Below are positions 43,213 through 51,538 of a stretch of DNA of 64,000 bases, piece after piece. The position numbers and the translations under genes are program-made. The notes beneath the pieces are model-generated. The model did not search any database, had not been told where the DNA came from, and was given only the letters and a program-made list of their open reading frames with translations. Source of the DNA: Streptacidiphilus fuscans (GTDB lineage: Bacteria; Actinomycetota; Actinomycetes; Streptomycetales; Streptomycetaceae); assembly GCF_015690355.1 (NCBI RefSeq), contig NZ_JADPRT010000003.1, positions 186,001 to 250,000 on the forward strand, given 5' to 3'. Each line of letters starts with the position of its first letter. Position 1 is the stretch's first letter.

Positions 43213-44178
43213 CTAGGCGAGCGGCTGCTGCTCCTCCGTGACCAGCAGCCGCTCCCGCACCGGGTCGGCAACTGCCGCCGCCCGACGACCCCGTCGGGCC
43301 TGACGCAGGCCGTCGACGGTCAGCAGCACCAGCGCCGCCCAGACCAGCCCGAAGCCGATCCACCGGGTCACCGGCATCTGCTCGTGGAAGACGGCGATGC
43401 CCAGCAGGAACTGGAAGACCGGCGCCAGGTACTGGAGCAGCCCGATCGTGGTCAGCGGCACCCGCACCGCCGCCGCACCGAAGGCCACCAGCGGGACGGC
43501 CGTCACCACCCCGCACAGCACCAGCAGCAGCGCGTGGCCGGGCCCGTGCGTGGTGAAGCTGGAGCGGCCCTCGCCGCCCAGGAAGAGCAGGTAGCCGAGC
43601 GCGGGCAGGAAGAGGAAAGCGGTCTCGACGGCGAAGCTCTCCAGCCCGCCCAGCCCGACCTGCTTCTTGATCAGCCCGTAGATCGCGAACGAGAACGCCA
43701 GCGTCAGCGCGATCCACGGCAGTTGCCCGTAGCCGACGGTCAGCACGATCACGGCCACCGCGCCGATCGCGACCGCGGCCCACTGCGACGGGCGCAGGCG
43801 TTCCCGCATGATGAAAACGCCGAAGGCAATGGTGACAAGCGGGTTGATGAAGTAGCCGAGCGAGGTCTCCACGACGTGGCCGGTGTTGACGCCCCAGATG
43901 TACATGCCCCAGTTGACGCTGACGAACGCGGCGGCCAGGCCGATCAGCGCGAGCCGCTTCGGCTGCCGCAGCAGCGGGCGGATCCAGGCCCACTTGCGCG
44001 TCACGGTGAGCAGGACCAGCGCCACGACCAGCGACCAGACCATCCGGTTGGCGAGGATCTCCCCCGCGCCCGCCGGCTCCAGCAGCGGCCAGTAGAGCGG
44101 GAAGAAGCCCCACAAGGTGTACGCAGCCACGCCCAGCAGCAGGCCGCTGCGCTCCTGCCCCGCAGTTTTCTGTCCCAC
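43213..44178 (-). CDS. rarD: RarD-type EamA family transporter
   Basis: The 321-residue membrane protein has ten hydrophobic helices and the RarD opening pattern GLLLGVAAYTLWGFFPLYWPLL, then ILANRMVWSLV near residue 45. RarD proteins were named from chloramphenicol sensitivity and belong to the drug/metabolite exporter superfamily; the true substrate is unclear. I prefer the GTG at 44178, which follows GAGG by eight bases, over the GTG three codons earlier. The C-terminus is basic and short. Confidence 0.88.
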   Translation of the reverse strand: MGQKTAGQERSGLLLGVAAYTLWGFFPLYWPLLEPAGAGEILANRMVWSLVVALVLLTVTRKWAWIRPLLRQPKRLALIGLAAAFVSVNWGMYIWGVNTGHVVETSLGYFINPLVTIAFGVFIMRERLRPSQWAAVAIGAVAVIVLTVGYGQLPWIALTLAFSFAIYGLIKKQVGLGGLESFAVETAFLFLPALGYLLFLGGEGRSSFTTHGPGHALLLVLCGVVTAVPLVAFGAAAVRVPLTTIGLLQYLAPVFQFLLGIAVFHEQMPVTRWIGFGLVWAALVLLTVDGLRQARRGRRAAAVADPVRERLLVTEEQQPLA

Positions 44179-44238
44179 CCGTAACACCTCAACCCATCCG
44201 TCGTCCCCTACACATCCCGGACAGGACGGTAAACGACA

Positions 44239-44271
44239 GGACCCCTGCCCGGAAATCGGGCAGGGGTCCCA
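44239..44271. terminator. Hairpin terminator after the KimA-like gene
   Basis: GGACCCCTGCCCG at 44239-44251 pairs perfectly with CGGGCAGGGGTCC at 44257-44269 around a five-base loop. It lies just beyond the stop codon of the minus-strand transporter gene at 44282. Confidence 0.88.
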
Positions 44272-44281
44272 AAAGTGGGCG

Positions 44282-46333
44282 TCAGTTGGACGAAGCGTCC
44301 AGGTGGTCCATCGGGTCCATGTGCTCGAGCGTCTCCAGCTTCACACCCGAGGCCGCGGCGTCCTCCAGCTCGTCGTGTGCGCTGACCACGTCGAACGGGA
44401 CGATGGTCGCCACCACGTTGGGCAGCTTGCCGACCGCGCGGGCGACCTGGTCGGCCGTGCGGCGGTGCAGCAGCCGGCCCAGGACCGGCGAGTAGTTGCG
44501 CTCCGGGATCAGCAGCGTGATCTGGCTCTTCTCGCGCTTGGAGGTGCGCGCGATCAGCTCGACCAGGGAGCGGGTGATCCGCCGGTCCGGGCACTCGACG
44601 ATCTCCAGCGGCAGGTCGCCGACCTCGGCGTTGGCCCACTGGACCTTCAGGCGCTCGGCCTCGCGGTCGTCGATCATGAAGTGGACCGCGCGTATCTCGG
44701 ACGGCCGCAGCGAGCGGGCGTAGCGGATCGCCTTGAGCACGGCCAGGTCGACGCGGTCGACCAGGATGTACATCACCTGGCGGCGCACCACCGGGTTGGT
44801 GGTGTCGACCGGGGCGGTGGCCAGCGCCTCCGCCTCCTCGCGGTAGCGCTTGTTGACCTTGATCAGCGACCAGACGCCGATCGGGAAGATCACCACGACC
44901 ACCCAGGCGCCCTCGGTGAACTTGGTGACCGCGAAGATCCCGACGACCAGGAACGAGGCGACCGCCGCCGCACCGTTGACGGCGATCTTGATCCCGCGCT
45001 TGGGCGTCCCCCTCCGGTCCCAGTGGTGCTTGACCATGCCCGCGCCGGCCATGGTGAAGCCGGTGAAGACGCCGATCGCGTAGAGGCTGACCAGGTGGGT
45101 GAGGTCGCCGTTGGTGGCGATCAGCAGCACCAGCGAGACGGCGGTCAGCACGATGATGCCGCTGGAGAACGCCAGCCGGTGGCCGCGTCGGGTCAGCTGG
45201 CGCGGCAGGAACGAGTCCTCGGCGACGAAGCTGGCCAGGAACGGGAAGCCGTTGAAGGAGGTGTTGGCACCGGTGTAGAGGACCAGCGCGGTGACCAGCT
45301 GGACGAAGACCAGCGCCGCGTAGCCGAACCAGCTGTTGCCGAAGGCCCAGCTGGCCTCCTGCGAGACGACGGTCGGCGTACCGCTGACGAACGGCGTGGC
45401 GTGGGTGACGTGCGCCAGCAGCGAGACGCCGAGGACGCCGGTGCCCAGCACGGCCGACATCACGACCATGGTCTTGCGGGCGTTGGCGCCCTGCGGGTTG
45501 CGGAAGGTGCTGACGCCGTTGGAGATGGCCTCCAGGCCGGTCAGCGAGGAACCGCCGTTGGCGAAGGCGCGCAGCATGACCAGCAGGCCCGCGCCGTAGA
45601 AGAATCCGCTGTGGCCGGTGCCCAGCGTGTACATCCCCGCCTGGTGGGTGTTGAGCTGGGTGTGGTCGCCGAGGATCACCCGGATCAGTCCGACGACGAC
45701 CAGCAGGCCCATGCCCACCATGAACAGGTACGCCGGCAGCGCGAAGGCCCGACCGGCCTCGCGGATGCCGCGCAGGTTTCCGTAACAGAGCAGCAGCACC
45801 ACGGCGACCGTCAGCCACAGCTTGTGGGCGGACAGGAAGGTGATGAAGCCCGCGTTCCCCCAGAGGAACTGGCCGAGCGAGACGATCGCGTCGGTACCGG
45901 CGGCCGCCTGGACGGCCACAGTGACGATGTAGTCGATCAGCAGCGCGACGGCCGCGATCTGCGCGACCCGCGGACCGAAGTTCTCACGCGCGACGACGTA
46001 GGAACCGCCGGCGCGGGTGTAGACGCTGACGACCTCGCGGTAGGAGAACGTCAGCAGCACCAGCAGACCCAGGATGACGAAGGTCAGCGGGATCAGCGCG
46101 GTGAAGGCGGCGATGCCGATCGCCGGGATCAGGATCACCAGCATCTGCTCGGAGCCGTAGGCCATGGAGGAGATGCAGTCCGAGGCCAGGACGCCGAGGG
46201 CGACCGAGTTCGAGAGCTTCTCGTGGGAGAGCTGCTCCGTGACCAGGGGCTTGCCGAGCAAACGTTTCTTCACTCGGTAGCCGAGGCTCTCCGGGAGTTC
46301 TACCTCGCCAGAGGGGCTGATGGTGCCGGCCAT
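44282..46333 (-). CDS. KimA-like APC-superfamily transporter (potassium/proton symporter type)
   Basis: The 683-residue protein has twelve membrane helices and a C-terminal cytoplasmic domain of about 200 residues. Its N-terminus RLLGKPL, then LASDCISSMAYGSEQMLVIL near residue 52, RAGGSYVVAREN near 112 and LEAISNGVSTFRNPQGANARKT in the middle match Bacillus KimA (formerly YdaO) block for block. KimA imports K+ with protons and is inhibited by c-di-AMP. No riboswitch precedes this gene. An amino-acid permease role is the alternative, since annotation of this branch is mixed. Confidence 0.8.
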   Translation of the reverse strand: MAGTISPSGEVELPESLGYRVKKRLLGKPLVTEQLSHEKLSNSVALGVLASDCISSMAYGSEQMLVILIPAIGIAAFTALIPLTFVILGLLVLLTFSYREVVSVYTRAGGSYVVARENFGPRVAQIAAVALLIDYIVTVAVQAAAGTDAIVSLGQFLWGNAGFITFLSAHKLWLTVAVVLLLCYGNLRGIREAGRAFALPAYLFMVGMGLLVVVGLIRVILGDHTQLNTHQAGMYTLGTGHSGFFYGAGLLVMLRAFANGGSSLTGLEAISNGVSTFRNPQGANARKTMVVMSAVLGTGVLGVSLLAHVTHATPFVSGTPTVVSQEASWAFGNSWFGYAALVFVQLVTALVLYTGANTSFNGFPFLASFVAEDSFLPRQLTRRGHRLAFSSGIIVLTAVSLVLLIATNGDLTHLVSLYAIGVFTGFTMAGAGMVKHHWDRRGTPKRGIKIAVNGAAAVASFLVVGIFAVTKFTEGAWVVVVIFPIGVWSLIKVNKRYREEAEALATAPVDTTNPVVRRQVMYILVDRVDLAVLKAIRYARSLRPSEIRAVHFMIDDREAERLKVQWANAEVGDLPLEIVECPDRRITRSLVELIARTSKREKSQITLLIPERNYSPVLGRLLHRRTADQVARAVGKLPNVVATIVPFDVVSAHDELEDAAASGVKLETLEHMDPMDHLDASSN

Positions 46334-46470
46334 GATGGGTTCCGATCCGGGCGGGAGTTGACGTCACATGCATACTCCGGCCCGATAAGACAAATCGGAC
46401 ATCCCTTAACGGAAGCTGGGATCTTAGCGCGTCTCTAACAACCTCGTTATCTCTTCGATCGCAATTCGTG
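46334..46470 (-). promoter_or_regulatory. Promoter region of the KimA-like gene
   Basis: The gap between the transporter start and the korB terminator is AT-richer than average around 46385-46465, so the promoter should be here. None of the conserved ydaO blocks is present, so control by a c-di-AMP riboswitch can be excluded for this copy. Confidence 0.4.
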
Positions 46471-46522
46471 GGTTTCCACGTGGTCCGGGCCACATTCAAA
46501 CCCAGGACCACGTGGAGAAACC
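46471..46522. terminator. Long hairpin terminator of korAB
   Basis: GGTTTCCACGTGGTCC pairs with GGACCACGTGGAGAAACC (two extra bases on one side) over an 18-base loop. It lies 13 bases after the korB stop codon. Confidence 0.85.
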
Positions 46523-46534
46523 GTCAAGATCGAT

Positions 46535-47515
46535 TCAGTTCACCGTCCAGGTGTCGCCCCCGGCGAGAAGAGCGCCCAGGTCACCGGGGCCCTGCGTGGC
46601 GACGGCCTGGTCGAGCTGCTCGTTCAGCTGGCGGTCGTAGGCGGGCCGCTGGACGTCCCGCAGGATGCCGATCGGCGTCGGCAGACTGAGCCGGGAGAGC
46701 GCGAACGCCCGGGTGGGGTCGGGGTCGTGGGCGTCGTGGACGATCTCCGGACCGTCCTCGCCGTCGTCGCCGTCCTTGCCCGGCAGCCGGTACGGCTGAC
46801 CCTGCTCCAGCCGCAGCAGCGCGGTGTCGCGGGTGCCCGGATCCTTGAGGATCTCGAACGCTCCGTCATTGAAGATGTTGCAGTTCTGGTAGATCTCGAC
46901 CAGCGCGGTGCCCCGGTGCTGGGCGGCGGCGCGCAGCACCTCGGTGAGGTGCTTGCGGTCCGAGTCGATGGTCCGGGCGACGAAGGACGCCTCCGCTCCC
47001 AGCGCGAGCGAGAGCGGCCGGAACGGCTCGTCGAGGGAGCCCATGGGGGTGGACTTGGTGATCTTGCCTTGTTCGCTGGTGGGTGAGTACTGGCCCTTGG
47101 TCAGGCCGTAGATCCGGTTGTTGAACAGCAGGATCTTCAGGTTGACGTTGCGGCGCAGGGCGTGGATGAGGTGGTTGCCGCCGATGGACAGCGCGTCCCC
47201 GTCGCCGGTGATCACCCAGACCGACAGGTCCGGGCGCGAGGACGCCAGCCCGGTGGCGATCGCCGGGGCGCGGCCGTGGATGGAGTGCATCCCGTAGGTG
47301 TTGAGGTAGTAGGGGAAGCGGGAGGAGCAGCCGATCCCGGAGACGAAGACGATGTTCTCCCGCGCGATGCCCAGCTCCGGCAGGAAGCCCTGGACCGCGG
47401 CCAGGATCGCGTAGTCCCCGCAGCCCGGGCACCAGCGGACCTCCTGGTCGGACTTGAAGTCCTTCGCGGTCAGCCTCGACACATCCGTCAGGGTGAGCTC
47501 GGTCTGCTCAGTCAT
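46535..47515 (-). CDS. korB: 2-oxoglutarate:ferredoxin oxidoreductase, beta subunit
   Basis: The 326-residue protein carries the beta-subunit features of 2-oxoacid:ferredoxin oxidoreductases: WCPGCGDYAIL near residue 28 (cluster cysteines), GIGCSSRFPYY near 60 and the thiamine diphosphate motif GDGDALSIGGNHLIHA near 103 ending LLFNNRIYGLTKGQYSPTS. With KorA it oxidises 2-oxoglutarate to succinyl-CoA and reduces ferredoxin, an alternative to the dehydrogenase complex. The ATG at 47515 overlaps the korA stop by 8 bases, so the genes are coupled. Confidence 0.94.
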   Translation of the reverse strand: MTEQTELTLTDVSRLTAKDFKSDQEVRWCPGCGDYAILAAVQGFLPELGIARENIVFVSGIGCSSRFPYYLNTYGMHSIHGRAPAIATGLASSRPDLSVWVITGDGDALSIGGNHLIHALRRNVNLKILLFNNRIYGLTKGQYSPTSEQGKITKSTPMGSLDEPFRPLSLALGAEASFVARTIDSDRKHLTEVLRAAAQHRGTALVEIYQNCNIFNDGAFEILKDPGTRDTALLRLEQGQPYRLPGKDGDDGEDGPEIVHDAHDPDPTRAFALSRLSLPTPIGILRDVQRPAYDRQLNEQLDQAVATQGPGDLGALLAGGDTWTVN

Positions 47516-49406
47516 CGAGTGCCTCCTTGATCCGGGCGGCGAGCTGCTCGGCCTTGAACGGCATGCCACTGACCTGCGTGAACGAACGCGCATCGACCAA
47601 ATATTTGGCCCGCAGCAACAGCGCCAGCTGCCCCAGGTTCATCTCCGGCACCAACACCCGCTCATAGCGACCCAACACCTCGCCCAGGTTCGCCGGGAAC
47701 GGGTTCAGGTGCCGCAACTGCGCGTGGGCCACCTTGCCGCCCGCGGTCCGCACCCGGCGGACCCCGGCCGCGATCGGCCCGAACGTCGACCCCCAGCCCA
47801 ACACCAGCAACTGCGCGTCCCCGCCCGGATCATCCACCACCAGATCCGGCACCGCGATGCCGTCGATCTTCGCCTGCCGGGTCCGGACCATCAGGTCGTG
47901 GTTCGCCGGATCGTAGGAGATGTTCCCCGTCCCGTCCTGCTTCTCGATCCCACCGATCCGGTGCTCCAACCCCGGCGTCCCCGGCACCGCCCACGGCCGC
48001 GCCAACGTCTCCGGATCCCGCAGATACGGCCAGAACGAACCGTCCTCCCGGTTCGGCCCCGACGCGAACTCCACCCGCAAGTCGGGCAACTCGTCCACCT
48101 CCGGAATCCGCCACGGCTCCGACCCGTTGGCCAGATACCCGTCCGAGAGCAGGAACACCGGCGTCCGATACGTCAACGCGATCCGCGCCGCCTCCAACGC
48201 CGCCGTGAAACACTCCCCCGGCGACGCAGGAGCCACGATCGGCACCGGCGCCTCCCCATTGCGGCCGAACATCGCCTGCAACAAGTCCGCCTGCTCCGTC
48301 TTCGTCGGCAACCCCGTCGACGGACCACCCCGCTGGATGTCCACCACGACGAGTGGAAGTTCAAGGGAGACGGCCAGCCCGATCGTCTCCGACTTCAGCG
48401 CCACCCCCGGACCCGACGTCGTCGTCACCCCCAACGCGCCGCCGAACGCCGCACCCAACGCCGCACCGATCCCAGCGATCTCATCCTCCGCCTGGAACGT
48501 CCGCACCCCAAAATTCTTGTGCTTCGACAACTCATGCAGAATGTCCGACGCCGGCGTGATCGGATACGAACCCAGGAACAACGACAACCCCGACCGCCGC
48601 GACGCCGCCACCAACCCATAGGCCAGCGCCAGGTTCCCCGAGATGTTCCGATACCGGCCCGCAGCAAACGCCTTCGACGCCGGAGCCACCTCATACGAGA
48701 CCGCGAACGACTCCGTCGTCTCCCCGTAGTTCCACCCCGCCCGGAACGCCAACACATTCGCCTCGGCGATCTCCGGACGCTTCGCGAACTTCGCCCGCAG
48801 GAACCCCTCCGTCCCCTCCGTCGGACGGTGATACATCCACGACAACAACCCCAACGCGAACATGTTCTTCGCCCGCTCCGCGTCCTTACGCGCCAGCGGG
48901 GTCTCCTTCAGGGCCTCCACCGTCAGCGTGGTCAGCGGCACCGGATGCACCTGGTAGGCCGCGAGCGTCCCGTCGTCCAGCGGGTCGCTCTGCCAGCCGA
49001 CCTTGGCCAGCGCGCGCTTGGTGAACTCGTCGGTGTTGACGATGATCTCCGCGCCGTGCGGCACGTCGGCCAGGTTGGCCTTGAGCGCGGCCGGGTTCAT
49101 CGCCACCAGCACGTCCGGAGCGTCACCCGGCGTCAGGATGTCGTGATCCGCGAAATGCAACTGGAAACTGGACACGCCAGGCAGCGTCCCGGCAGGCGCC
49201 CGGATCTCCGCCGGGAAGTTCGGCAGCGTCGACAGGTCGTTCCCGAATCCCGCCGTCTCCGACGTGAACCGGTCACCGGTCAACTGCATACCGTCGCCCG
49301 AGTCCCCGGCGAACCGGATCACGACCCGGTCGAGCCGCTTGACCCGTTTCCCGGCGTCATGGGAATCGTCGAACGCAGAACCCGTCTCCTCGACCCTGCT
49401 GGTCAC
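47508..49406 (-). CDS. korA: 2-oxoglutarate:ferredoxin oxidoreductase, fused gamma-alpha subunit
   Basis: The 632-residue protein has the gamma domain first (residues 28-215: IRFAGDSGDGMQLTG, FPAEIRAPAGT) and then the alpha domain (from about 240: GSYPITPASDILHEL, FQAEDEIAGIGAALGAAFGG, TTTSGPGVALKSE). This is the fusion form found in actinobacteria. It starts at GTG. Codon use is odd: about 47580-48890 prefers G-ending codons (TTG, GGG, GTG, TCG) and even TAT/TGT, while the 5' end of the gene and korB use C-ending codons. This suggests a recombined or transferred internal segment. Confidence 0.94.
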   Translation of the reverse strand: MTSRVEETGSAFDDSHDAGKRVKRLDRVVIRFAGDSGDGMQLTGDRFTSETAGFGNDLSTLPNFPAEIRAPAGTLPGVSSFQLHFADHDILTPGDAPDVLVAMNPAALKANLADVPHGAEIIVNTDEFTKRALAKVGWQSDPLDDGTLAAYQVHPVPLTTLTVEALKETPLARKDAERAKNMFALGLLSWMYHRPTEGTEGFLRAKFAKRPEIAEANVLAFRAGWNYGETTESFAVSYEVAPASKAFAAGRYRNISGNLALAYGLVAASRRSGLSLFLGSYPITPASDILHELSKHKNFGVRTFQAEDEIAGIGAALGAAFGGALGVTTTSGPGVALKSETIGLAVSLELPLVVVDIQRGGPSTGLPTKTEQADLLQAMFGRNGEAPVPIVAPASPGECFTAALEAARIALTYRTPVFLLSDGYLANGSEPWRIPEVDELPDLRVEFASGPNREDGSFWPYLRDPETLARPWAVPGTPGLEHRIGGIEKQDGTGNISYDPANHDLMVRTRQAKIDGIAVPDLVVDDPGGDAQLLVLGWGSTFGPIAAGVRRVRTAGGKVAHAQLRHLNPFPANLGEVLGRYERVLVPEMNLGQLALLLRAKYLVDARSFTQVSGMPFKAEQLAARIKEALDD

Positions 49407-49618
49407 GACCTTGGGCCTCCCTCGTCACCGATAGTGGTGGTGGTGCTCCGCTGAAATCCTATGTCGCCGCACCCGCCGGGCGGGGGATCATGGCACTAGG
49501 ATATCTGACACACCGTCAGGAATTTCTTCCCTCCGAGCCGCACCCTGCCGGGCCGCGCTCGACTCGCGCACGAGCGGCGGACTGGACGCGTCAGGGTCAG
49601 TTCAGCCTCAGGGACGGT
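49407..49618. promoter_or_regulatory. Gap upstream of korA
   Basis: The 212-base region holds the promoter of korA-korB on the minus strand and the 3' end flank of the NarL-type regulator. Besides the palindrome at 49505 it shows an AT-rich patch around 49498-49530. No coding frame is apparent. Confidence 0.35.
49505..49519. promoter_or_regulatory. Palindromic operator candidate, weaker copy near korA
   Basis: CTGAC-ACACC-GTCAG has the 5-base arms of the left-end operators but lacks the sixth paired base. It lies 99 bases before the korA start, in the 212-base gap between korA and the NarL-type regulator gene. It could control korAB, or be chance. Confidence 0.4.
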
Positions 49619-50326
49619 TCAGGAGTTCAGGTAGCGCAGCACGGCCAGCACGCGGCGGTGGTCCTCGGGGCTCTGGGTCAGGCCGAGCTTCAGGAAGATG
49701 TTGCTGACGTGCTTCTCCACCGCGCCGTCGGAGACCACCAGCTGCCGGGCCACCGCCGTGTTGCTGCGGCCCTCCGCCATCAGCCCGAGGACCTCGCGCT
49801 CGCGCGGGGTGAGCGCCTCCAGCGTGTCGTGGCGGCGGCTGCGGCCGAGCAGCTGGGCCACCACCTCCGGGTCCAGCGCGGTGCCGCCCGCGGCGACCCG
49901 GCTGACCGCGTCGACGAACTCCCGCACCTCGGCGACCCGGTCCTTGAGCAGGTAGCCGACCCCACGCGTGGTGCTCGCGAGCAGCTCGGAGGCGTAGCGC
50001 TCCTCCACGTACTGGGAGAGCACCAGCGTGCCGACCTCCGGGTGGCGGGCCCGCAGTTCGATGCAGGCCCGGACGCCCTCGTCGGTGTGGGTCGGCGGCA
50101 TCCGCACGTCCGCCACGACCACGTCGGGGACGCCGCCGCCCGATTCACCGCCCGACTCGGTGCTCGCGCCGGCCAGCTGGTCGACCAGCGCCAGCAGCGC
50201 CTCGCCGTCGCCGACCGCGCCGACGACCTCCATCCCCCGGTCGGTCAGCAACCGGGTCAGGCCGTCACGGAGCAGGACCGAGTCTTCAGCGATGACCACG
50301 CGCAGAGCGCCGGAGGTAGCAGGCAT
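49619..50326 (-). CDS. NarL/FixJ-family response regulator (orphan)
   Basis: The 235-residue protein has a receiver domain with the acidic pair AEDS near residue 14 and the phospho-acceptor Asp in VVVADVRMP near residue 73, and a LuxR-type helix-turn-helix (ALTPREREVLGLMAEGRSN, then GAVEKHVSNIFLKLGL). An insertion of about 15 residues (AGASTESGGESGGG) sits before the phosphorylation-site strand. No kinase gene is adjacent. It lies upstream of korAB on the same strand but with a large gap, so the link is uncertain. Confidence 0.9.
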   Translation of the reverse strand: MPATSGALRVVIAEDSVLLRDGLTRLLTDRGMEVVGAVGDGEALLALVDQLAGASTESGGESGGGVPDVVVADVRMPPTHTDEGVRACIELRARHPEVGTLVLSQYVEERYASELLASTTRGVGYLLKDRVAEVREFVDAVSRVAAGGTALDPEVVAQLLGRSRRHDTLEALTPREREVLGLMAEGRSNTAVARQLVVSDGAVEKHVSNIFLKLGLTQSPEDHRRVLAVLRYLNS

Positions 50327-50389
50327 GGCTGCATCGTATGAAAACCCAAGCCCCTCCGGGGCCGTTGCGCGATGTACTCGCGCACAGCT

Positions 50390-51400
50390 TTACATCGTGC
50401 GCAGGGCCACCGCGTCGCACAGGCCTTCCAGCGCGGACTTGGCCGGGCAGGGCGGGAGCGGGCCGAGCAGCTCGCGGGCCTCCTCCGCCCAGCGCAGCGT
50501 GTCCTCGCGGGCCTGCGCCAGGGCCGGGTGGGCGCGCATCAGCTCCAGCGCCTCCGCGTGCAGCTCGTCGTCCTCGATCGGCCCGGCCGTCAGCTCGCGC
50601 AGCCGCAGGTCGCCCGGGACGGACGGGTCCGGCTCGGTGGCGCGCAGCAGCAGGACCGGCAGCGTGGGGACGCCCTCGCGCAGGTCGGTGCCGGGCGTCT
50701 TGCCGGACTCGCGGCTCTCGCTGGCCACGTCCAGGATGTCGTCGGCCAGCTGGAACGCGGTGCCGATGCGCTCGCCGTACTGGGTCAGTATGTCGACGAC
50801 CCGCTCGTCCGCCCCGGCCAGCAGCGCGCCCAGGTGGCAGGAGACCGCGATCAGCGAGCTGGTCTTGCCGGAGAGCACGTCCAGGTAGTGGCGGACCGGG
50901 TCGTCGTCAGGGCCGGGACCGGCGGTCTCCAGGATCTGGCCGGTGACCAGCCGCTCGAACGCCTGGGCCTGGAGCCGGACCGCCTTGGGCCCGAGGTCGG
51001 CCAGGATCTGCGAGGCGCGGGAGAAGAGGAAGTCGCCGGTGAGGATGGCGACCGAGTTGTCCCAGCGGGCGTTGGCGCTGACCGCGCCGCGGCGCATCGA
51101 CGCCTCGTCCATGACGTCGTCGTGGTACAGCGTCGCCAGGTGGGTCAGCTCGACCACGACGGCGGCCGGGACGATGCCGGGCGCGTTGGCGTCGCCGAAC
51201 TGTGCGGCGAGCAGCGTCAGCAGCGGACGGAAGCGCTTGCCCCCGGCGTGCAGCAGATGCTGTGCGCCGACTGTGATGAACGGCACATCGCTCTTGGTGG
51301 CGTCGGCGAGGGCCTGTTCGACGGCCGCCATGCCCTCGCGGACATCGGCCTCCAGTGCCTGGTCCTGCACGCTCAGCCCGAAGGGCCCCACGACGGTCAC
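50390..51400 (-). CDS. Long-chain polyprenyl diphosphate synthase
   Basis: The 336-residue protein has both aspartate-rich motifs of trans-prenyltransferases: YHDDVMDEASMRRG near residue 105 and QLADDILDVASES near residue 230. It condenses isopentenyl diphosphate with allylic diphosphates, probably giving the side chain of menaquinone. I start at the GTG at 51400, preceded by AGGAG at eight bases; a GTG three codons earlier precedes that ribosome site. Its place directly after nuoN fits quinone supply for complex I. Confidence 0.9.
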   Translation of the reverse strand: MTVVGPFGLSVQDQALEADVREGMAAVEQALADATKSDVPFITVGAQHLLHAGGKRFRPLLTLLAAQFGDANAPGIVPAAVVVELTHLATLYHDDVMDEASMRRGAVSANARWDNSVAILTGDFLFSRASQILADLGPKAVRLQAQAFERLVTGQILETAGPGPDDDPVRHYLDVLSGKTSSLIAVSCHLGALLAGADERVVDILTQYGERIGTAFQLADDILDVASESRESGKTPGTDLREGVPTLPVLLLRATEPDPSVPGDLRLRELTAGPIEDDELHAEALELMRAHPALAQAREDTLRWAEEARELLGPLPPCPAKSALEGLCDAVALRTM

Positions 51401-51474
51401 CGGGAACACTCCTGTCGCTGGTCGGGTGGCTGGCGGAGAGAAGCCATCAAGGGCAGCGTATCCGGTCGGGAGTC

Positions 51475-51528
51475 GATCACTGCGCGCGCCCGGCCTACGA
51501 AGGTGCAGGCCGGGCGCGCGAAGTGATC
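51475..51528. terminator. Long hairpin terminator after nuoN
   Basis: GATCACT-GCGCGCGCCCGGCCT pairs with AGGCCGGGCGCGCG-AAGTGATC around a 10-base loop, with one interior mismatch. It lies 11 bases after the nuoN stop and should end the nuo transcript before the prenyl synthase gene. Confidence 0.88.
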
Positions 51529-51538
51529 AACGGATGCG

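Noticed and set aside
46334-46534. c-di-AMP riboswitch before the KimA-like gene
   Set aside because: KimA genes in Bacillus have one, so I looked for it. None of the conserved blocks seen at 29020-29200 is present here; only a promoter region and the korB hairpin are visible.
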